64,000 nucleotides of DNA from Dictyobacter kobayashii (lineage in GTDB: Bacteria; Chloroflexota; Ktedonobacteria; Ktedonobacterales; Ktedonobacteraceae): positions 372,001 through 436,000 of the forward strand of contig NZ_BIFS01000001.1 in assembly GCF_003967555.1 (NCBI RefSeq). Direction: 5' to 3'. Numbering within the stretch: position 1 is the stretch's first letter; every line of letters starts with the position of its first letter. This document shows positions 56,452 to 64,000 of this stretch, piece after piece. The notes beneath the pieces are model-generated. The model ran no database searches. It saw only the letters and a program-made list of their open reading frames with translations, and had not been told where the DNA came from. The position numbers and the translations under genes were made by a program.

Positions 56452-58913
56452 GTGCTTGAGACTGGACACCATTCAGCCTTTCAGAATATTGAGCAGGTCA
56501 TAAAGCTTTTCTATGATCGTTTTAAAGTAGAAAGAGCGGCTTTTCAACAACATTTTTTACATGGTGCTCCTTCTATAACTGTAGCCGAACAGGAGCAGCT
56601 GGCCTCACTTATTCTGAATCGCCTGATGTTTATCTATTTCTTACAGAAACAGGGCTTTCTAAATAGCGATCCACAATATCTCTTTCATCAACTGCAGGCA
56701 ACGCAGAGGCGCATAGGGAGCGATAAATTCTACAGCACGTTTTTATTTGCGCTCTTTCATGAAGTACTGGGGAAGGCGGAACGTAGCCCTGAGACACTGG
56801 CTTTGTTCGGGCATATTCCCTACCTGGGAGGCAGCCTCTTTACACTGCGCGAGATCGAGCGCCACTATCCTCAGCTAAACATTCCCGATCTGGCTTTTGA
56901 GCGTCTATTTGCTTTCTTTGATCTCTATCGCTGGTATGTGGATGAGCCAGCCGGGCAGGAGAAAAACCTGCTAACTCCGGACGTGCTGGGATATATCTTT
57001 GAGCAATACGTCAACCAACAACAAATGGGGCTTACTATACCAGGGAGGATGTAACAACTTATATTGCCAGCAATACCATTATCCCCGCCCTCTTCGATGC
57101 TCTGGCCACACGGCATCCAGCTACTTTTGCGGCCAGGGGTAAGATATGGTGCCTCGTGCAACAACAGCCGGAGCGCTATATCCACGATGTTATAGCCAGT
57201 CCCGGCTATCTTCCTGATGAGACTCCGCGTGAACATCTACAACGCCGCCAGTCTTATCAGACTCTGCGCACCCGTCTTGCGGGCGGGGAGATAACAAACA
57301 TTGATGATTTCATCACGCACAACCTGCACATCAATCGTCTGGCGATTGATGCCATCTACGCGCTAGAAGATGCGGAACAGCTGCAAGATTGCTATGAGCA
57401 GTTGATGCACATAACGATCCTGGACCCTACCTGTGGCTCGGGAGCTTTCTTGCTCGCGGCCTTGCGGATACTTCATCCTTTATACGAGGCTTGCCTGGAT
57501 CGACAGCAAGGGCTGAACGCCTCTCAAGCACCTGAAAATGCCATTCGTGTCCAAAAATCTTTATCGCACTATGAGGTTATCAGAACTATTATCACCAGGA
57601 ATCTGTACGGCATTGATATCATGGAGGAAGCCACTGAAATATGTAAGTTGCACCTCTTCCTCAAATTGATTGCCCAGGTCAAATGCGTTGAGGAGCTTGA
57701 GCCGCTCCCCAATATCGATCATAATATTCTTGCTGGTAATACCCTGGTTGAAATGGGTAGGTCAGATTTTTCCTCACCCCAGGAGTTATTAACAACGCAG
57801 CAGCAAGCCAGTAGAACAACAGAGGCACGCTGGCAAATAGCATTTAAAGACATCTTGCAACGCGGTGGCTTCACCATTATTATCGGCAATCCACCTTATG
57901 TGGAATACAACGAACAAACCTTTCCCTATGCGCTCAAGCACTTCAACACGCGCGGCTGCGCCAATCTCTATACGTGTGTGGTCGAACGTAGCCGCCAACT
58001 GCTCGCGCCACAGGGACGGCATGGTATGATTTTACCCCTGGCAGCCTTTGCAACCAGAAATATGCAGCCCTTTCTCAGCGCTTTTCGCTCCTGGTTCCCG
58101 GTCACCTGGCTCTCGTTCTATCATTTCCGCCCCTCAATGCTATTTTCAGGTGGGAAGATCGCAAGTATACCCACTGCCATCTACCTGGCAAAAACAGAGG
58201 GGTCTGAGCGGCGCTACAGTACCCACTTGATGAAGTGGGCCCAGGAACAACGTCCATTACTCTTTACACGCTTCAGCTATCATGCCATCCATGCACCAGA
58301 GGACCCGTTGAATCGTCATTACTATCCCAAGTTGAACCAGAGCTGCGAGGATAACATCCTGACCAGGCTGCTGGCCCATCAACCGGTTAGCCGCTATATA
58401 TCGCGCATCCCTAACGCCAATACGATGTTCTACAGGACCGCCGGAGGACTCTACTGGAAAGTCTTCGTGAATTTTCCCTGGCCATACCACACTACCTCCA
58501 ATAAACAATGTTTCTTTCAGCCAGACTTTGAACGCGATGTGTTTGTTGCCCTCTTCAATAGCTCACTCTTCTGGTGGTACTATACGGTAACCTTTGATAC
58601 GTTTAACCTCAAAGATTATATGCTCTTCGGTTTTCGTTTCACTTATCCAGAGCAAACAGAGCTTATTCAGGCATTGCGGGAACAAAGCTCGCGCTTGATG
58701 GAGGATTTTTCTCGCTATGCCAGACATCTGAAACGTGGTCAGACTGGTAGTTATACTATTTATGCTCGCAAATCGAAGCCAATTATCGATGCTATCGATG
58801 AAATTCTTGCTCGTCACTATGGCTTCAGTCAACAGGAGCTAGATTTTATTGTGAACTATGACATTAAATATCGCATGGGCCTGGCCCAGCTTTTAGAGGG
58901 CGCGGAAGAATAA
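56452..58913 (+). CDS. Eco57I-type N6-adenine DNA methyltransferase, copy B (one apparent frameshift)
   Basis: Homologous to copy A along its length: FKVERAAFQQHF, LILNRLMFIYFLQKQGFL, then (after one missing G in the G4 run near 57028) GAYYTREDVTTYIASNT, motif I DPTCGSGAFLLAAL and catalytic GNPPYVEYNEQ, with a C-terminal LKDYMLFGFRFTYP segment and SKPIIDAIDEILARHYGFS. GTG start after GGACGGGG; about 820 residues. It starts 56 bp after copy A and is probably in the same operon. The C-terminal halves have diverged most, suggesting different target sequences. No separate restriction nuclease gene is adjacent. Confidence 0.87.
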
Positions 58914-58923
58914 GGCATGCGCT

Positions 58924-58966
58924 GCAAGCGGATGTGCGCAGCTGCCTGACAGGCGCATCCGCTTGC
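58924..58966 (+). terminator. Hairpin after the methyltransferase pair
   Basis: GCAAGCGGATGTGC (58924-58937) pairs with GCGCATCCGCTTGC (58953-58966), one G-U pair. It lies 10 bp past the stop of copy B and could also serve the convergent gene at 59014. Confidence 0.65.
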
Positions 58967-59013
58967 TCGCCACCGATCTATTCGCCTGGCCGGGTCAGTG
59001 GCAGCATAGTAGC

Positions 59014-59469
59014 TTAGAACCAGCGCCGCTTGACTTCACGGCAGAGAAAACCATCATAGCAGAAAAGCCAGAGACCCTGAATAAGGATGCCAAGGCCGAG
59101 CCCCTGCCGCTCAGGTTGAGCGCTAAAACGAGCTAATACCCACATACCACTGAGAACATAGAGAACATCCAGGCCTGCATTAATGGCTAAAATCCGATAA
59201 AATGAACGAACTTCTTTTCGCTCATCTGTCACAGATAATTCTCCTTGAATGAGACGCAGCTCTTTGCGGCGCGCACTGCGTATACCGAAGATAGCTAGAG
59301 CCCCATCAATAGCTCCCCAGATCAATGCTTGTAAACCAAATTGTTTCCAGAAGGGATGTCCAACCCACGACAAAATACTCCCCAAAATGACACTTCCCAT
59401 ACCCCAACTACACAAAATACCGAGTCGTCGCCGCTGATATTGATAAAAATTCTCGGATGTGGATGACAT
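59014..59469 (-). CDS. Four-helix membrane protein, DUF6992-like
   Basis: The 151-residue product has four hydrophobic helices (GILCSWGMGSVILGSILSWVG, FGLQALIWGAIDGALAIFGI, ILAINAGLDVLYVLSGMWVLA, LGLGILIQGLWLFCYDGFL). The spacing of the W/N-containing first two helices, with IRSARRKE between halves, resembles DUF6992, a family without known function. AAAGGAGAG precedes the ATG. It is convergent with the methyltransferase pair. The 259 bp upstream hold no further gene. Confidence 0.7.
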   Translation of the reverse strand: MSSTSENFYQYQRRRLGILCSWGMGSVILGSILSWVGHPFWKQFGLQALIWGAIDGALAIFGIRSARRKELRLIQGELSVTDERKEVRSFYRILAINAGLDVLYVLSGMWVLARFSAQPERQGLGLGILIQGLWLFCYDGFLCREVKRRWF

Positions 59470-59728
59470 ACATTCTCTCCTTTTCTATTTGTAGTACTAG
59501 ACAAAAGCGAGCCAAAAATTTACTATTGTAATACGCGTTGGATCTATACCATTTTGTCTCAAGAATAGTCATAAAATTTCAGAGTATACTCCATCACTGA
59601 CAGTGATGGCCCTTGCTTAAGTAGTCAGGCTTTCATCTCATGTATGTAACCAGAGCATGAAAGATACTCCGAGACTCTTATTGTCACTCTTAGTGATGTC
59701 TTGACATTGTGGGAAAGGGCCATTTCGC

Positions 59729-62466
59729 ATGCATATTAGCCACAACAGTTGGCTCACAACAACAAATAAGCATAAAAAAGTTATTTATAGCTTGATTGGC
59801 CTTTGCGCTCTGCTTTTCACTATCTTTGCCCTCTACCGTTTTGCGCTTCCTCCCATAACACCCCACTCCAGCAATAATGGTGCGCATCCCACCATCACAA
59901 TTGATGCCGGCTTTGAGAATACCTATCGGGCAGGATATTGGACCCCTGTACGCGTGACAATCGATAATAGTGGACCAGCCTTTCAGGGTAAACTTTCGGT
60001 GCAAACATTTTCAGGTTCAGCGCATCAACAACATATCGATGCGCTTTCACCCTGGAGCTTTGAGGAGCCGGTAGCTCTGGCCCAGGATGCAAAAAAACAA
60101 CTGACGATCTATGCTCCCCACTATACAGGCAATTTGATTACGCGCGGTTTTCTGGCAACCCTGCGCAACGAACAAGGGCAATCAGTCAGCGTTCAAGCAA
60201 GCCGACAAAGCTATGAGGTACAGCCAGGCGATATGCTGGTAGGAGTACTCTCAGACGATTCCACACTTGAACCCCAATTGACTAAAATCACACTGATCAA
60301 TCAGTCAGGCTCACTCAATGTTTCTCGTTTAGATACCCAGACGATGCCAACGATGGAAGCGGTATTGGAAAATTTTGATATCTTGATTCTGGATAATTTC
60401 TCAACCAACACGTTGAACGCCCAACAAATGAAGGTACTACAAACATGGGTGAATCGTGGTGGTATCTTAATTGAAGTGGGGGACTCAATTGGCAACGTAC
60501 CCTGGACCCATTGCCGGCGAAACTGCTGCCAGTCAACCTGCATGGACAGGATCTACTACCGCCAGACACCCATCTGCTATCATTCAACGGTAATACCATT
60601 GTTCCAGCCAATAATGACATTCCGCCGATCCTCCCAACTATCAGTACCGCCCAACTTCGGCAACAAAGTACCTTTTCTAATATCCAGACGATTCTCAGCA
60701 GCAATAACAACACACCTCTGTTCGTCCAGGCACGTCAGGGAGCGGGCCTCGTCTACTATCTGGCCTTTGATCCTGGTGCACCACCACTGGATAACTGGGA
60801 TACCTCCACAGGTATCTGGCAAGCAATCTTACAGCGCGCCCTGGGAGACCGGCTACTCATTTCTAGCGGCGCCCAGAGCTATGATGGAGGTCCCGGCCAG
60901 ATTTTGACCCGGGGAGGCGTGGTAAGCTTCTTGACCCCAAATATCTCCTCTACCACCAGTGTGCTGATCCTGCTGCTGCTCGGCTATATATTATTTCTTG
61001 GGCCGGTACGCATGTGGTATCTGCGCAAACGGCCAACATCGCGCCTGCATAACTGGCGCATCGTTTTGAGCACCGTCCTGGTTTTTTCTCTGCTCTCCTT
61101 TGGGCTAGCCGCTTATGAGAAAGCGACAGCGATTACTAATAATAGCGTCTCTCTCCTACAGATCAACCAGGATGGGACTACGGGCCATATGACAACTTAC
61201 ATGGGCATCCTGGCCCCCAACCAGGGCGATGTTAATGTGCAATTTCCGGGTGAGAACCTGAGCGAACCGATCGATACTCCATACCTGGATCATAACTCAG
61301 CCCTCAGTGCCAATCAATCCTCGGGCAGTAGTAGCAGTAGTACACAAACTACCGTGACCTATAATCCAAATAATACCGGCATGACATTAAGTAATAGCAA
61401 TCTCTGGTCCATTGACCCAATAATCTCAGAACAGGATCTTCAGCTACAAGGCAAACTCTCGGGCCACCTGGTTGTGCGGGACAATCATTTATTGGGAAGT
61501 GTCCAAAACAATCTACCCAGCGCATTGAGTGATGCCTATGTATTATTTCCACACACATTTATCCCATTGGGACATATAGATCCCGGCCAGACACGCAACT
61601 TCGATGTCCTGCTCCATGCAACCCAACCAGTTTCAGAACAGACCCTGGCAGATCAGATTGAGCGCCAGGCAGGCCTGGCAGGACAATATTTCCCCTTCCA
61701 ACAGAAAAAACAACCCCAGACGGATCTACAGAAACATATGGCCCTCTTATCCGCCCTGAGTGGTGTAGGCTATAGCTACTCGGCCTGCGAGGGTTCATGC
61801 CTGACGCATGCCATCACCAATAAGAGCACTATTTATGTCACAGGAGGACAGATACCTGATCCTAATCTCAAGAATGACTACGATCCCTTACTTATTCCAG
61901 GCGCGCAGGCCACGCTAATTGCCTGGGCTGATCAATCACTCAATCAACAGCAGGGGCTAACGATTAACAATCAGACCCCACAGGGTCAGCACACCACCTT
62001 TGTACAGATGCCCTTGAAACTTGACTATTCGGGGTTGATCACTATTCCCCAGGATAGTGTCACTGGTAATGTGGTGGAAATCTCTAGCTTTGATGCGGGC
62101 GCTATCTTGCCCGGAGCCTATACCCTCACCACAGGCAACCTCAAATTTGAATTGGACCTGCCAGATGTTCCCCATCTCTATATCGGCACCATTACCATCA
62201 CTGTACCTGACCTGATAACACACCCATCGGGTCCTGGTTCTGGCTCACCCATTCACAATAGCAACATACAAACTAAAATCTATAACTGGCAAACCCATAA
62301 TTGGGAACACATGCAGCTGAGTGCCAATGATACATTTACTACCAACCAACCAGAAAACTATACCGGACAAAATGGCCGCATCCTGATCCAGCTCGCCAGC
62401 AAGCATGCGACCCAGATCTACTTTGGCAAACCAACACTTAGCATCAACGGCAACGCCATCCCATGA
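59729..62466 (+). CDS. Large exported membrane protein with GATase1/DUF4350-like segment (one apparent frameshift)
   Basis: Restoring one C at 60507-60509 gives about 912 residues. An N-terminal helix (VIYSLIGLCALLFTIFAL) is followed by an extracytoplasmic beta-rich region (FENTYRAGYWTPVRVTIDN), a Rossmann-like segment typical of amidotransferase-like DUF4350 proteins (DILILDNFSTNTLNAQQMK, LQTWVNRGGILIEVGD), VYYLAFDPGAPPLDNW, two further helices (VLILLLLGYILFLGPVRMWYL, VLSTVLVFSLLSFGLAAYE) and a Ser-rich C-terminal domain. Similar proteins in Bacillota and Chloroflexota occur beside MoxR/DUF58 genes, but none is here. Function unknown. It may be cotranscribed with the sirtuin 70 bp downstream. 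Confidence 0.75.
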
Positions 62467-62535
62467 ACAGAGAACATAGGCAAATCCCCCCGGCATCTGG
62501 TACAATTTACATAAGGATTGGCGGCAAGCAGCCGA

Positions 62536-63315
62536 ATGCATAGAAATATGGAGCTCATGCTTAGCTTAGAGGAACAGATACAAGACGCCGTTGAGTTACT
62601 ACAGCAGGCGTATCGCATCGTTGCCTTGACGGGAGCTGGCATCAGTACGGAGTCAGGTATCCCAGATTTTCGTAGCCCGGGTTCTATCTGGCAACAACTA
62701 CCACCCGTTAATTATCGGGACTTTATTAATAAGCCCGAGGCGCGTAGACAATACTGGCAAACACGCAAGTCCCTGGCGGGACAGGTGGCGGCTGCACGTC
62801 CTAATGCCGCCCACCGGGCACTGACCACACTGGAACAAAAACAACGCCTGCTGGGCGTCATCACCCAGAATTTTGATGGTTTGCACCAGGAGGCCGGACA
62901 GCAGCCTGAACGTGTGGTGGAGCTACATGGCACCTCACGTTTGGCGGCCTGCACCCTGTGTGGTAATCGCTCCTCAATGGTGCAGCTCCAGCAGCGTGTA
63001 GACGCGGGCGAACAGGACCCACAATGTCCTATCTGCGGTGGCTATCTCAAAGCGGCCACCATCCTCTTTGGTCAGCGTGTTCCTGATACAGAACTAAACC
63101 GCGCCAAAGTGCTAACAAGCCAATGCGATCTCTTTCTGGTAATTGGCTCATCGCTCAAAGTTGTGCCAGCCTCTACACTGCCACGCCTGGCCTTACGACG
63201 CAACATCCCCCTCATTATCATCAATCATACTCCCACATCACTGGATACAGTCGCCGATGTCGCCATCCACGCTAGCGCCGGGGACATTCTACCAACCCTG
63301 GTTGCACAACTTTAA
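62536..63315 (+). CDS. cobB: NAD-dependent protein deacylase (sirtuin)
   Basis: NAD-binding motifs GAGISTESGIPDFRSPGS and TQNFDGLHQEAG, the catalytic His in VELHGTS, the zinc Cys pairs CTLC and CPIC, and VIGSSLKVVPAS all match class III/U-type bacterial sirtuins. It removes acetyl groups from lysines using NAD; AcsA (29921 in this window) is the classic substrate. Start is uncertain: 62518 (TTG), 62536, 62548 and 62557 are all in frame. I give 62536 (259 residues). Confidence 0.92.
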   Translation: MHRNMELMLSLEEQIQDAVELLQQAYRIVALTGAGISTESGIPDFRSPGSIWQQLPPVNYRDFINKPEARRQYWQTRKSLAGQVAAARPNAAHRALTTLEQKQRLLGVITQNFDGLHQEAGQQPERVVELHGTSRLAACTLCGNRSSMVQLQQRVDAGEQDPQCPICGGYLKAATILFGQRVPDTELNRAKVLTSQCDLFLVIGSSLKVVPASTLPRLALRRNIPLIIINHTPTSLDTVADVAIHASAGDILPTLVAQL

Positions 63316-63446
63316 CCTTCCTCACAAACATCTGTGCACTAAAGTATCCTTGCTGGGATGACGATTGTGTCGTGTACAGAGATCTACACATGTCAAATAG
63401 GATTCATACCCCTTATGGAGAAAAAATGTGTATGAGGGAGACGATT

Positions 63447-64000
63447 GTGAAGAAAAACAACGATATACGCTCAAAATACCTATCTGTAATTATTCCAGTC
63501 TATAACGAGGAAGAAAGTGTTCCACACTTGCACAAGCGCGTCAATGCGGTTCTGTCAACCCAGCAATTTTCTTATGAGGTACTCTACATTGATGATGGAA
63601 GCACCGACGGCACACTCCAACAGTTAAGCCAGCTAGTCGAAAAGGATGAACATGTCCGCGTCATCAGTTTCCGGCGCAACTTTGGGCAAACAGCAGCCAT
63701 GGCCGCAGGTGTGGCCCATAGCCAGGGCGAAATCCTTATCTTTATGGATGGCGACCTGCAAAATGATCCAGTAGATATTCCGCGCCTGCTGAAAAAGATT
63801 GATGAGGGCTACGATGTAGTCAGTGGCTGGCGCAAAAATCGTCAGGATGCGCAGTGGAGCCGTAAATTCCCTTCGCAGCTGGCCAATAAATTAATCTCCC
63901 GGGTCACAGGCGTTGAACTGCATGACTATGGATGCACCCTGAAAGCATATCGCTATGAGGTCTTGCGCCATGTCAGACTCTATGGTGAAATGCATCGTTT
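63447..64000 (+). CDS. GT2 family glycosyltransferase (3' end outside window)
   Basis: The protein opens LSVIIPVYNEEESVPHLH and continues YIDDGSTDGTLQQL, RRNFGQTAAMAAGV, FMDGDLQNDP (DxD metal site) and YDVVSGWRKNRQD, the pattern of DPM1/polyprenyl-phosphate hexosyltransferases. It should move a sugar from a nucleotide donor to a lipid carrier or glycan. The GTG at 63447 has AGGGAG six bases upstream; an ATG at 63426 is also in frame. 185 codons are visible; C-terminal helices, if any, lie beyond the window. Confidence 0.9.
   Translation, partial: MKKNNDIRSKYLSVIIPVYNEEESVPHLHKRVNAVLSTQQFSYEVLYIDDGSTDGTLQQLSQLVEKDEHVRVISFRRNFGQTAAMAAGVAHSQGEILIFMDGDLQNDPVDIPRLLKKIDEGYDVVSGWRKNRQDAQWSRKFPSQLANKLISRVTGVELHDYGCTLKAYRYEVLRHVRLYGEMHR

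Noticed and set aside
53817..58913. BREX or DISARM defence cluster
   Set aside because: Only methyltransferases are present; no PglZ, BrxC, DrmA/B or similar partner genes flank them.

Overview
The window reads as a fragment of a large bacterial chromosome of moderate GC, most likely from the Ktedonobacteria (Chloroflexota). This is inferred from the mix of gene families: a 1,484-residue DUF6788/BTAD/AAA/TPR regulator, a Ser/Thr kinase with an exported C-terminal lectin-like domain, an ECF sigma factor, an F420-type LLM oxidoreductase, a SNF2/SWIM pair, and many long palindromes between genes. No rRNA, tRNA, CRISPR array or complete insertion sequence was recognised.

Layout. 1-0.9 kb: start of a FecCD-type permease (minus) behind a clear cobalamin riboswitch and promoter. 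0.9-10 kb: HNH nuclease, Ser/Thr kinase, Uma2 protein, GNAT, flavin reductase plus uracil-DNA glycosylase, SufU, RecD2. 10.5-18 kb: VOC protein, giant BTAD/TPR regulator, double GNAT, O-methyltransferase. 18-27 kb: a damaged stretch with propeller-protein end, ECF sigma factor, SWIM zinc-finger protein and SNF2 helicase. 27-38 kb: ChrB-like protein, UbiA-like membrane protein, acetyl-CoA synthetase, ArgS, LLM oxidoreductase, a repeat cluster, a penicillin-binding protein, a lipoprotein hydrolase. 38-46 kb: the pyrimidine operon pyrB-carA-carB-pyrE-pyrF (minus). 46-52 kb: Yip1-like membrane protein, carbonic anhydrase, MerR regulator, uracil permease, histidine kinase. 52-64 kb: PhzF remnant, FKBP, two tandem Eco57I-type methyltransferases, DUF6992-like protein, a large exported protein, a sirtuin, and the start of a GT2 glycosyltransferase.

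Regulation visible in the sequence. The pyr operon has a strong promoter, a 44-codon leader ORF, a U tract and an intrinsic terminator arranged as in the enterobacterial pyrBI attenuator. The uracil permease has a similar promoter-leader-terminator layout. The carbonic anhydrase and MerR genes share a MerR-type operator with a 19-bp spacer. Bicarbonate (carbonic anhydrase), uracil uptake (permease) and de novo synthesis (pyr) all lie within 12 kb.

Sequence quality. About 20 otherwise well-conserved genes or gene parts are broken by single missing bases, nearly all in G, C, A or T runs. The stretch 18497-25480 looks largely like uncorrected long-read sequence, including a noisy, longer second copy of 17964-18496. 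I therefore treat most frameshifts here as probable sequencing errors and describe the restored genes, stating where each break lies.
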